A stretch of DNA of 64,000 nucleotides from Owenia fusiformis (Eukaryota > Annelida > Polychaeta > Sabellida > Oweniidae). The notes under the pieces were generated by a model. It was not told the origin of the DNA, did no database searches, and saw only the letters and a program-made list of their open reading frames with translations. The stretch is taken from the NCBI GenBank assembly GCA_903813345.2, contig CAIIXF020000003.1:7775815-7839814 (forward strand). Reading direction: 5' to 3'. Below are positions 1 to 11,317 of this stretch, piece by piece (position 1 is the stretch's first letter; each line of letters opens with the position of its first letter). The translations under genes were made by a program, and so were the position numbers.

Positions 1-26
1 GACATGTGATAAAATCGTCATCACAC

Positions 27-152
27 GTTTCAGCTTATGTGATACATGAAATATTCCACTCGGGTAACAATGTATCACCACTCAAGCTTCGCTTTCGTGG
101 ATGATACAGTATTACCTTTCGTGGAATATTTCCTGTATCACATGCTGAAACA
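27..152. repeat. Foldback (inverted-repeat) element
   Basis: The arms at about 27-80 and 101-152 are imperfect reverse complements. Both contain the motifs gtttcagc, tgtgatac and gaaatattcca. The short centre holds the palindrome aagctt. Arm length and AT-rich flanks fit a foldback MITE. The element may begin left of the window, because catgtgat recurs at both outer edges. No coding capacity is seen. The rest of 1-602 is AT-rich, without a supported gene. Confidence 0.6.
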
Positions 153-602
153 TGTGATAACTGATAATACCAAAATATATTCCAATATCAGTTGATAAAA
201 TTTAGTATCACCTCAGATTTAACAGGATTATAAGGATTATACCCGTATCATTTCCGATTATAACATTCATTTTTAGTATAATACAAATTAAACTAGATTA
301 TACCAATGACAAACAGCTAATACTGTATTATACAGTTTGGGAATTTCAAAAGACTTTGTCTTGATTAGTCCAGACCTTAATTAAACAAACCTTCTTAAAT
401 ATTTGTTTAAGCCAATACTTGAGACCCAGGAAGTATTTGAGAATTTTGGTAATATTTGAAAGAATTGTAATTATATAGTTCAAGTGGCAAAATTTAAATT
501 TAAAATCCTTAAATCTCTTAGGAAATAAAATAAAATAAAACAATAACGTTAACGTGTATGATTACTGCAAACTGCGGCATATGTGATGTATGAACAAAAT
601 GT

Positions 603-1490
603 GCTAACCATTCTCTTAGAAAATTTGTCAAAAACTTAGCCTTGCTTGCATTCTAATAACAACAGTATTGTGTTTACATTTATAAATGTGGCTTTGTTTA
701 CGTGGCTCTCTTACGTCCGCAAGTTTCCATAACAAACTGCTTGTTTTGAGTATGAGTTCATTTTCTCAGCAATTGTTGCTATTTTAAGTTCTATAAAGTA
801 CATACTCGGAAGCGATGCTCGGTGTACAAATACATACATGTACATGCATGGTTCTTTTGTGCTGGACTTTCATGAATTATAGCTCAAAACTACCATTTCA
901 TATTACTAGTAGTTGTCTTGACATTGTTTTTTCTGTAGGATAACTTTATCGATGATGAATATATATTAGGTTTTCACCCAGGATATCATTCATACTTGCG
1001 CACCACAAAATACCAATGTTAGATCAAACAAGCGATTGCAGCTCAATAGAAAATCTATATAAGTTACACGTACACAAGTTAAACTGGGTGGCATTTTGGA
1101 AGGTAACTTGCACTGTGCAGTAGACTGTAATCCTCGGGTGTTTACACATATAACACGGGCCAAACATGGAATACCGAGAACGCACACATAAAAGCCAATC
1201 AATGTAAGGTACTGTTACTGGGCTGTATAAAGCTAAAAATAGTGTTTTGTGCTTTTGTGTTGTGCGATTTTCGTTTATTTCACTTTGCTTGTACGGCACA
1301 TAAAGGCTTTATAACCTGTGTACATGAAAATTTTTAAATGGAAAGTTATGAATGTATGTTTATGTATGATTGTGAGTGTGGCTGGAATAATGGATGCATA
1401 TGAGGGAAACTCGTTTGTATATTATGTTAGAAATGAGACTTTTAATTATGTAGATTTGTATTTGATGTCCATGTTTTTTAAATTGTGTAA
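603..1490 (+). other. LINE 5' region, no convincing ORF1
   Basis: This stretch lies between the left target-site duplication and the first conserved ORF2 residues. A 65-codon open frame at 1318-1515 matches no ORF1 I know and ends just before the ORF2 frame starts. The ORF2 frame has a stop at 1488-1490 and no ATG before its first conserved motif, so the true start is lost or lies in another frame. Assignment to the LINE depends on the TSD. Confidence 0.4.
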
Positions 1491-1889
1491 TTTCATTCTG
1501 CTCATAAGCCTGTAAATATTACACTATGTAGCCTGAATACAAAGGGTATACGTCAAGCCGTCAAACGACGGAGTGTCTTTTTGTATCTTAAGCGACTGAA
1601 GAAAGATATCTATTTTCTTCAGGAAACACATTCGTGTGAGAATGATTTGGATGAGTGGAAAAATGAATGGGGTAAAAATATTATCTTATCACACGGTAGA
1701 AAAAGAGGTGAACGAGGTGTTGCTGTATTGTTTAACGATAATTTTGATTGTAAGGTTGTCAAAAACACAACTGACCTCGATGGTAGATTTATTGTAGTAC
1801 AGATTGAAATTGGTGGACTACAATATACACTGATTAATGTATATGCTCCAAACCTAGATAATGCTAGGAAAGAATTATTTGACGAACTA
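1491..1889 (+). pseudogene. LINE ORF2, N-terminal endonuclease part
   Basis: The frame encodes the start of an exonuclease-endonuclease-phosphatase (EEP) domain: a 'LCSLNTKGIRQAV' strand, then 'IYFLQETHS' with the catalytic Glu, and 'YTLINVYAPN' further on. These motifs are diagnostic of the APE-type endonuclease that nicks the target in L1-like LINEs. The frame runs into 1893, where the CACTG element begins, and continues exactly at 7857: removing the element and one TSD copy joins the two halves in frame, within the endonuclease. No start codon is found between the in-frame stop at 1488 and the domain. Confidence 0.85.
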
Positions 1890-1892
1890 TCA

Positions 1893-2125
1893 CACTGCGT
1901 GAAATATGGGATTCCAACTCTTGACACGTCTAGAAACTGGTCTTTACACGCCGGGTTTCTAGACGTGCCAATTATTTACACCTCTTGACACGCGATGAAT
2001 TCAACTCTTTACACCTCTTTGCACTTCTTGGCACACGCAGTGCAAAGACGTGTAAAGACCATGTCAAAAAGTCTTTACACGCCCTGTGACAATTAATGGA
2101 ATCTCTTGACACGCTCTTGGCACAC
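1893..2125. repeat. Left terminal and subterminal repeats of CACTG copy 1
   Basis: After the CACTGCG terminus come many short variants of ttgacacg, tttacac and gacgtgtaaag in both orientations. Such arrays are the presumed transposase-binding region in CACTA elements. The same array is found at 16060-16290 in copy 2. Confidence 0.75.
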
Positions 2126-4587
2126 TGAACAACATAATTATGTGTAAACAACTAACCTAATTACCAATAGCAATACATACAGTATTTTAACGATTGCAAG
2201 TATTTTCTCTGATACTTTTAATTGATATATTTTTTAATCATTCTTTCGCAGACTGTTTGGAACAAGTACATGTAGCAAATATTAAACAGACTATTTTGTA
2301 TGTACGCTGACACATTGACTTATTTAAACATTTTGGCAATTTCATGCCGCCTTTTGAAAATATAAATCAGTTACAGGCAATGATCCTAAGTGAAGGAAAT
2401 ACATATCATGATAAGAAAAAGAAAGGCGTTTCAAGGATAAAACGTGCAATAAACTTTGAAAACACTGATCCATCAGGCTTATTTATATATTTATTTTGTA
2501 TTAGCTTAATATAAAGATAACCTTACTTTTCGATGAGTATTTGGATTTCGGAGTAATTTGTTTCAAGTTAAGTCAATACAAATTATGGCCGACTTAACTT
2601 GTGACCATACATATGATAAATGAGGGGCATTTTAATACACAATTGGGCAAAACAAGCATATTCAATCGAATGTACCATTCTCTCTGCTGTTCTTTCCCAG
2701 CCTATCCATAAACAGACAGGTACAAGTTCCCATAGTTTTCGCAACATCTAATTCTATGATCAATTGCTAGACACAGCAAATACTAATTAATTGTCTGATT
2801 GTGATTCGGGAACGTAGGGTTTTTACATAAACAGGATACTTGGCTGTACATAGCCTGAGAACACTGGATTGACCCCCCCCCCCAATCGACGCCTAGGCGC
2901 TGCTTATGTTTTAATAAGAAACATTCCCTTGTAAAGAATTATCGGGATATGAATTGATACAAGGTCAAGTATTCTGCCCCTTTTGTGTGATAAAAATATG
3001 TATTTAATTGGTGCTTTAACTTTTTGAACAAAGATATGAAATAATCGCACTGAATGTCTCAACATAAATCAGTGATGTTTAATTAATAAATGACACTATT
3101 ATGTCAGTCTACGCACTTCATGGACATGGACGGGGGGAGGGTGTGAGTTACCCATTCTAAAATGGTTAAATTTTGTATTAAAGAGTAATCAATAGGTCGT
3201 GAACTCCGATTGATAACCAACTGTAGCATACTGCTTAATTTGTTTGACTATTGATATTAAAAAGGAGTGAATTTATGATATTGATAGAGGTACATTGTAT
3301 TGGTATTAATATAATAATGATATTGGGGACCATAAACCACTTTGTTTCGCAAGTAGCTTTAGGATCGCGGTTTTATCTTCACATGTTGCCCTTTGTGCAA
3401 TTCGAAAATGAAATATTTTAATCTATAATTTACATATCATTTGCAAAATAAATGTAATTAAGAGACATGGGGGAAGGGGGGGGGGGGGGTTAACGGCCAG
3501 AATTTGGAATGAATTTGGGAATTTCAAGGATTGATTCACTTAATGTTGTTCACTGGAGTCGATACACACACCTGCATAACAATCGGAGACAAAACTGACT
3601 TAATCTGATATGATAACAAAAGATTAATAACTTAGTCTATGTTTTTGTTTTTATAATTGCGGAAGTGTACCAAAACCACCTTGATTACAGAAGATATCGT
3701 CTAGGCTTTAGATTTAATGAATAGATTTTTTGCCCTAGTCTCATTTAATAAAACAGGCTATTTGCGTATTTAATTAATATTTGTGACAAAATATTTCAGT
3801 TAGACTCAAAATCAAAACGAATTTCTCCATTATAGCCCCCCTTGCAACTGTCCCGAGTCTGCATCTGTTTTTCATGCTTCCGATCCACCTTTGGGATAGA
3901 GAGAATAGATGTAGATTTGTAATTTGGGGGGGGGGGGGGGGGTGGCATTAAATGTGTTCTCATACAAACTAAAATAAACCCCAAAAAGCCAATGTCCAAA
4001 CACAAGACCAATGCCATGTCAAACATCCAAATATAGAACCAATGCCATACCCCCGGGTACCAAATATCCAGAATATAAGACCAAGGCCATTCGAAATATC
4101 GAATGCCCCGAGAAGAAGGCAGATCTTTGAGTAAAATGATCATAAAACAACCTCAAATGAAGGATATGTGTAACAACTAGACCAATGCCCCGGGACCAAT
4201 GCCGTACCACAATTGAGGGGTTACATATTTTCCACACCGATTCTTATACCTGAAAATGGAAAAATCTGTCTTAAAATGTGGGTCCATTGGCTTGACATAC
4301 CAAATGTAAAAAAGGTACCCCACCTGAGCCGAGTGTGAACCCCCGGGGTGAATGGTGAACACACGGGGCAAGGAATTCTTCGATTTTGATTCAAGTAATT
4401 TTTTTTATAAAATTCATACTCATGTTAATAGCGGACGCCTTGGCGAAATAATCTTCCAAATCATGCACTTTCCAAGTGATTTTGTAGCAAAATTGTGATA
4501 ATATATGAACCCCTTGGAATTATTCAAAGACGGACCCCCGCCAGCCCATCCCCATTCTTACCTATGCTAAACACTAAGATAAACATA

Positions 4588-5700
4588 TAGAATGGTATCT
4601 TACACTTTTTTCTAAATGTTGATATCCAAAAAACATATCTTTTTGGTTTATCAACACATACCGCTCACAATATAACAAGTATACAGATTGTAACGTAGGT
4701 AAGCGAATTGGGGAAAATTACAATCCCTTTGATCAAATTATTATAAGATTTAATCTCAAGCTGAGGTGCAATCAAAATGTTGATACACATAATTAGCAGT
4801 CAGAAAAATGCTCTTACCACTGTAGTTTTCAATATTCCCTTTGTTGTAACATCTTATTTCAAAAGAATGGATATTGATGGTTGTATGGAAGTATTCATAT
4901 CAAACATTCACATTATAGTTTACAGTGGAATTCCCTCCATAAATGCAACATATTTACCATTTAAGATTTCATATTGGACTTTCCGCATAATGATAAAATT
5001 TTGACGATATAATTTTCGATAAAACCCCAGGGCCGTAGCCAGCTTTCAGTCGGGGGGAGGGGTGATGCAATCACCAAAATATTTTAGGTTTTCAGTCGGG
5101 GGGTGCGATCGTGACATAAATGAGGCAAAAAATATTTGTTTTGAATTTTTACGAAAATGATGCAACTTCCTTCAAACCTGAGCTAGAAGCTTCAAACAAA
5201 AAATCAATTTAATGCTCTTTTCTTCCTCTACCTTATGGTACCTTTTATTGCTTGTAGGAGGGGGTGCGAACCCACCGCTTCTCCTCGTTACGCTTATAAA
5301 CCCAATAACGTATTCCCAAGGAATCGACTTTATTAATTTATATGTGAAAAATGAGGTTGCATGTACAAATTGCATCGTATGCAAACCTTCCCCTGACCGA
5401 CCCGGTCATGTTTATGTCTTTTGAATGATGTCTACCCCTTGATGCATGCATCCTTTAATAAGTGGTGTTAAGAATATTGGTGTAGGCCCTGGTGAAGGGA
5501 TATGTCATAAAGATTTCACGTTATCGCGATATACATGTAGCCGCGTCCCCTTTGTCTTTATCCTTCCAAACGCAAACGGCAGATAAGAGGGGTTCTTAGT
5601 GATTGATCTGATGCTTAATAAGCCACTTACAAGATACAGTTTTAAATATTGATATTGTGTAAAGTTTTAACACATAGGCGTAACCAGGGGGGGGGGGTGC
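4588..5700. repeat. Internal block shared by both CACTG copies
   Basis: This block is nearly the same as 17240-18355 in copy 2, with a few substitutions and small indels. Open frames at 4777-5004 and 5212-5424 have counterparts in the other copy, but the changes do not look codon-aware, so I treat them as chance frames. The block ends in a G-rich 'gcgtaaccag' repeat. Confidence 0.8.
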
Positions 5701-5824
5701 GATTCGTGAATGATCGCACCCCCCCCCCCCCCCCTGCTTAACCAATAGAGAAGGAAGAAGAAAGGAGCTTTGAATGGCTTTCATTTGAAACTTCTAATTC
5801 AATTTTGAAGGAATTTGCAATGTC

Positions 5825-5954
5825 TGGTTCACATTTGCTCAAATTCATCGTCCGGCCTCCGGCCGATTGAGTATTTTGTTTAGAATTGTTTTCATGTTTG
5901 AAAAAACACTCAATCGGCCGGCCTCCGGCCGATGAATCGGAGCAAATATGACCC
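5825..5954. mobile_element. Foldback MITE inside CACTG copy 1
   Basis: The arms start near ggttcacatttgctc and end near gagcaaatatgaccc, and contain the GC-rich core ggccgattgagt. They form an almost complete palindrome of about 130 bp. A relative lies at 18965-19092 in copy 2, at a different position relative to the shared block, which suggests independent insertions. Confidence 0.65.
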
Positions 5955-7309
5955 AGGCATATGAGGGGCAACATTTTAGATATAGTATTGTTTGAAATCC
6001 TGGGAAAATGCACTCCCCCAATTTTGCAAATCTGGTCTGCGGTGCTAATGAACCCTCTTATTTGTTTTCGTTTACATGAGCAACTAACATATATGTTTAT
6101 TCTCATTCTGTCTCAGCTTGATTTTAATTAAATTTTACCCCCACCCTTCGAACGTCTTTGTCTCTCTCATTTTTGCAACCCTACATTCAGTTTCTTTTTA
6201 AACCAAATCAAGAAATATCCGTCCACATATCAGATATTAAACCAATAGTTGTTCATTATAAGAACAACCATATATTATATTTATAGGCTAAGCACGTCTA
6301 AAAATTACTAGAAATTCCACAATTTATACAGTGATATGGATTTCATGTTTCTATTGAATCCCTTATTTTGAAGTCTAGCTAAATAATCGAGTTTGATTTT
6401 AAACGTTTTCGGGGATCCGGGCAGAACTCAGGATATAGTACTTGAGTACATTTGCATTCAAAATAATTCAAAATTGCAAATATCATGGAAGTTGATTGCA
6501 ATTATGTTCGATGATCGTCAACATGAAAGAACAATATGTCTGAATAATTAGCTATTAAACATCTTTATCAAAACTTTCCTACACTTTTAAATGTTGATCT
6601 TGTCAAAGAGTACTCTCCATCTGAGATTCAGATGTAGATCGAAAATCAAATTGATTTCAAAGGTATTTATAGATGGTTTACATGAGGGGTTCTGTCCATG
6701 GTGTATTCCTTTCATAACAAAGAGTTGTTTTGCTTCCGGGGTCCTAAATTATTCAATTTTAAATAGTAACTAATAAGATTAAACAGATCAAAAAGACTCG
6801 GGGCACTGCCGTCGCCCCATCATGATCAATACAGGTGACAATAAGCGACACATGTTTCAGCGTCATGATAGTAAACCATGACATCTCAAATCTTCCCAGC
6901 CCTTGATTTTTGAGATCTTTCATCCCAGCTCATATTTCATCTAATTGACATTAAGGTAGATGATTACATGATAACAATCACACTTATTGACATTCATAAC
7001 TCTTCCCATCTGATATGCTCAGATCACAGAATATGCCTCATTATATCAGAGCATGTTTCAGGCGTTTCAGACCCATAGCCAGGATTTGCCAAGGGGTGGG
7101 TTACTTTTTTAAGAAATTCCAGGGGGAGTTTACTTTTGGCAATGTTAGTTCAAAAATGAGCAAAATAATTTAAAAGGTGCTCAGTATGGGGTAAAAAATG
7201 CAATTTTGGTCACTGAGGGGGGGGGTCGCTAGAACCAATCTATCCCCCTGTATTTGGGCCTGCATGTGCTATCTACATATTTGACAATTTGATTGACACG
7301 GTTCTAAGT

Positions 7310-7425
7310 GGACTTTGTTAATTATTCAAACTGTTTTAATATCTAGGAATATGCGTCCAAGTTAAAATCACTCGAAATCAGGGTAGATAAACCTAAGAAA
7401 AACACATTTCTTGTTTTCATTTGAT
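7310..7425 (+). pseudogene. Truncated relative of the ORF at 22702-22980
   Basis: The sequence from ttgttaattattcaaac onward matches the 3' half of the copy-2 ORF, up to and including its stop. Here it carries an in-frame stop, and the 5' half is replaced by unrelated sequence, so the coding part was lost by deletion. Confidence 0.5.
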
Positions 7426-7724
7426 CTTTAACATGATCCTGTAAAAATGTCAGATTTAGCAAAATACATAGGCGATCTCCATCTGCACACATCTACTCAT
7501 TTCGACTAAGCTATTGCCTATACTTACACGCACACGCATACTTTTAAATTAATTTTATTTTGATAATGATTTAAAAAACACAAATTATTATTAACACGAA
7601 ATTAAAATGATTGTTATATTCCAATCCTAGTAAAGTATAATTAAGCGCGACTATAGGGCATAACAACATATGGCCAGTCTAATTATACTGTTTGTTTTGA
7701 TAAGGCTGTGCAAAGAGATATCAA

Positions 7725-7856
7725 AACTCTTGACACGCTCTTTACACGCGACGTCTTTGCACCTCTTGACACGTCTTGGAATCTCTAGATACGCGGAGTT
7801 CCTAGACTATCTTTGCACGTCTAGAAATTGCTTGGAATTTCACATTTGACGCAGTG
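7725..7856. repeat. Right terminal and subterminal repeats of CACTG copy 1
   Basis: Clustered cttgacacg, ctttacacg, tttgcacgtctaga and ctagata motifs lead to the CGCAGTG terminus. Copy 2 has an almost identical end at 23280-23412. Confidence 0.75.
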
Positions 7857-10800
7857 TCAGTGATTGTATCCACGAATTTTGCATCTGATAATGTCATATT
7901 TGGAGGTGATTTTAATGTAGTGTTAAATAGAGAGGTAGATAGATATTCTAGGGCTATAGTAAGTCAACAAAAGGACCTATCTAGAGATTCTTTGATTGAG
8001 TATATGAATCGTTTTGACTTAATTGACGTATGGAGACACCAAAATCCCACAAAAATCCAGTATACATACGAATCTTATGCTAAGGATAATATGCAAAACT
8101 CTGTCAGTAAAAGTCGGATTGACATGTGGCTTATTAAAAGACATATGGTTAAAGAATCAGAAAGCAAAATAGTGCCATCAATTAAGTCTGATCATAAATG
8201 TATTGTGTTAAGCATTAACTCATCTGTCACTCACAAAGGAGGACCGGGTTTTTGGAAAATTAATAACAAATTAATAGAAAATGAAGCATATCAAAAGTTA
8301 ATTAAGGAACTCATCGCTAAAACTAAAACAACTCTGAATAACGCTGATGATATTCAATTTTGGGAATATTTGAAATATCAGATTAAAGTAAAAACTATTG
8401 AATTTTCAAAGCAAAAGGCAAGGGAACTACGGGGAGAGGAAATAAAGTTGTTGAAAATTATTGAAAGCCTGGACTCTGAACTAGTTAAGGATGATTATTT
8501 GAATGAAAAAGCGTGTAGAGAATATGACGATGCAAAATGTAAACTAAATGATATATATCAATATAAAGCAGAGGGGGCCATTGAGAGATCTAGATCTGAC
8601 TGGGTAGAAAAAGGGGAAAAAAGCACACACTACTTCTTCAACTTAGAGAAATCAAACTATTCAAAGAAAACTATAACTGAATTAAATGTTGATGGTAATG
8701 TGGTGACAGATGAGACAGAAATACTTAACCAAATTAAAGCATTCTATGTAGATCTCTATGACTCCAAGGCTAAAGCTGACACACAAAAGTTCGTTAGTTT
8801 TGAGAAAGATCTTAACATAAATAAGTTAAATGAACATGAAAAGGCTTCATGTGAAGGTTTACTGAGGGTCGATGAATGTTATAAGGCCTTGAAAAAATTT
8901 AAAAATAGAAAAACCCCGGGAAGTGACGGGTTGAGTACAGAGTGGTCAATGAAATGCTTATTAAGTCTCTAAACTTGTCATTTGAAAAGGGTATCCTCTC
9001 AGTAAGTCAAAGACAGGGTATTATCTCGTTAGTACCAAAGGGGGACAAAAATCATTGGTTTTTGAAAAATTGGCGCCCAATCACGTTACTTAATATTGAC
9101 TATAAGATAGCATCTAAATCAATTGCGCTCCGTATTAGTGTTATTTTGGCGAAACTTATAGGGCCCGACCAGACAGCCTTTATCAAAGATCGTTTTATTG
9201 GCGAAAACATACGGTACCTACAGGATATTCTTGAATATTCTAAGAAAAAGTGCATTCCAGGCATTATTTGCATGGTCGATTTTTTAAAGCCTACGATAGT
9301 GTTGAATTCGAGTATATAGAACATGTGTTGAGACTTTTTAATTTCGGGGACACACTAATTAAATGGGTAAAATTATTCTATACAGATATAAAGAGTTGTG
9401 TTTTGAATAATAATAGATCAACTGGCTGGTTCGACATTAAAAGATCATGTAGGCAGGGGGACCCCTTGAGTTGTTTGACATTTATCTTAGTGATAGAAGT
9501 CCTGGCAATTAGAATTAGACAAGATCAGACTATTAAAGGGATCCGCTTGGGAAATAATGAGCAAAAGATCGAGTTATTTGCTGACGATACAACACTGACA
9601 GTAGATAGCAAAGAATCTCTTAAACTGGCTTTAAACATTTTTGATGAATTTAAAGATATTTCTGGATTATGTATTAACAAAGAAAAGACAGAATGTATGT
9701 ATATTGGTTCAGAAAGATCTAAAACTGAGGATAAGTTATACGGTTTAAAATGGGTTAAAGATCCAAGTAAATTTCTGGGAATTTGTGTCTCATATAATAA
9801 GAAATCAAATGATTTTGTTAACTTTGAGAAGAAATTAGACTCGCTTCAAAAAGTATTGAAAATGTGGTCAAGAAGAAATTTAACTTTATATGGTCGAGTT
9901 CTGATAATCAAAACGCTTGGTATTTCTAAACTGGTATATTCCATGTCAATGACAAAAACCCCAAATGATATATTAACAAAGGCACAACAGATAATTTATT
10001 CATTCCTATGGGGTGGAAAAACGGAAAAGGTTAAGAGACGAACTTTAATTGGTGATTACGACGAGGGTGGTCTAAGAATGATTGACATGTTTTCAATGGA
10101 AAAAGCACTTAAACTGATATGGCTAAAAAGATTAATCGAACCTCGACAAAGTCATTGGAAATATATCCCAGAATTGTACTTTAAACCGCTTGGGGGAATT
10201 AAGTTCTTTATACAATGTAATTTTGATATTAAAACAATAGCCCACGACGTGCCAGAATTTTACTCAAATATTTTACAAATTTACTCTGATATAAGGAATA
10301 TGCAAGCTCCAAGAACTAGTTCTGAAGTTAAAAGTGAAATACTCTGGAATAATAGATTTGTCCTAATTAATAACAAAGAGGTCATAAATAAGCATCTTAT
10401 GGATAATGGGGTCGTTTACGTAAATGACCTCCTAAATGACCAGGGACATTTTTTACAGTATTATGATTTTAAGGCAAAATACAACGTACAAATTAATTTT
10501 ATTGATTATTATGCTATAATATCAGCTGTACCGAAGGAGTGGAAACGTTTATTGAAGCGAGACTTAACTTCAGTTTTTGAACCGAGCCTACAAACGGATC
10601 TTGTGCATTTAACACTTGGCGAAAAACCAGTGTCATTGAATGGTTTAACAGTGAAGTCAATTCAAAAAATATTAAATAGAAACAAATATTTGGAACCACT
10701 ATATAAAAATGAACATGATCGTGAGTTAGGAAGAATAGATTATTTTAAAATGGCTTATAGCTGTACGAAACAAAATAAAATTCGACAACTTCAATTTAAG

Positions 10801-11187
10801 ATTCTACATGGTATTTGTACCACAAATGCTTACTTAACGCAGATAGGAATTAAACAGGATGCTAGATGTAGTTACTGTCCATTAAGAGACACTTTAAAGC
10901 ACAAGTTTTGGGAATGTAGGCGGGTTCAGATTTTTTTGAAAGCTATTAAAGAGAATTTGGGGAAATTATTCAATGTAAATCTTAATTTTAATGCCCATGA
11001 TATGGTGTTCGGAAGATCTGTAAATAATGAAAACACTTTGCTAAACAGGCTATCACTAGCAATCAAATATTATATATATGCAAAACAATTTAATGAGGTA
11101 AATCCCAACTTGGACGTGACTCAATTTGAAAATACCATGTTTATGTATATACCAGAACTTCTGGGTATGACTGTTGCGAATGTCTGA
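7857..11187 (+). pseudogene. LINE ORF2, rest of endonuclease plus reverse transcriptase and C-terminal region
   Basis: The frame resumes the endonuclease ('IFGGDFNVVLN', then an SDHK-type end near 8190). The reverse transcriptase follows: 'TPGSDGLSTE' near 8920, 'NWRPITLLN' near 9070, 'DQTAFIKDRFIGENIRYL' near 9168, 'SCRQGDPLSCLTF' near 9447, and the catalytic 'FADDTTLTVD' near 9578. After the thumb, a C-terminal Cys/His knuckle of form C-x2-C-x8-H-x4-C lies near 10870-10920, as in L1/Tx1 elements. Three frames are needed. A small deletion near 8940 shifts the frame after 'LSTE', and one T is missing from a T-run near 9285, inside the motif that carries the first catalytic Asp. The 645-codon C-terminal frame from 9250 is otherwise uninterrupted, so decay is recent or slight. 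Confidence 0.9.
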
Positions 11188-11304
11188 ATGAATGGAGGTG
11201 GTGTGAAAGTGGTTTAATATTTTATCATTGCCTTGTTTAATGTATTATTTTATGTTTGATTCAATAAAAAAAAAAAAAAAAAAATGAAAAAAAAAAAAAA
11301 AAAA
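11188..11304 (+). other. LINE 3' UTR and poly(A) tail
   Basis: About 75 bp of UTR follow the ORF2 stop, then aataaa running into two A-runs separated by tg, which end at the right target-site duplication. This fixes the 3' end of the LINE. Confidence 0.85.
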
Positions 11305-11317
11305 ATGAACAAAATGT

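Larger units (their letters stand above)
1893..7856. mobile_element. Non-autonomous CACTG-ended EnSpm/CACTA-like element, copy 1
   Basis: The left end starts CACTGCG and the right end finishes CGCAGTG. The terminal inverted repeats remain similar for about 25 bp, both reaching attccaa. The flanks carry a 3-bp duplication, tca, at 1890-1892 and 7857-7859. CACTR ends plus a 3-bp TSD are typical of EnSpm/CACTA. Dense subterminal repeats of the type cttgacacg / tttacacg / gcacgtctaga occur within about 230 bp of the left end and 130 bp of the right end. Only short open frames lie inside, and nothing resembles a transposase except a remnant of a small ORF at 7310-7425 that is fuller in copy 2. The interior is AT-rich with several poly-G or poly-C runs. 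Confidence 0.85.
603..11304 (+). mobile_element. L1/Tx1-type LINE retrotransposon, interrupted by a DNA transposon
   Basis: A 13-bp direct repeat, atgaacaaaatgt, occurs at 590-602 and again at 11305-11317, directly after a poly(A) tail, as expected for a LINE target-site duplication. Between them lie a 5' region without clear coding, an endonuclease/reverse transcriptase ORF2 and a short 3' UTR. Removing the 1893-7856 insertion with one TSD copy leaves about 4.7 kb, a plausible size for an element with a short or lost ORF1. The copy is dead: besides the insertion there is a deletion/frameshift near 8940 and a 1-nt frameshift near 9285. The 5' boundary rests only on the TSD match, so it is less certain than the 3' end. 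Confidence 0.75.

Noticed and set aside
1619-1927. 102-codon minus-strand ORF
   Set aside because: It is the antisense of the LINE endonuclease.
4777-5424. Two ORFs of about 70 codons that also exist in CACTG copy 2
   Set aside because: The whole block is nearly identical at DNA level, so conserved frames are expected. The changes show no codon bias, and opposite-strand frames are just as open.
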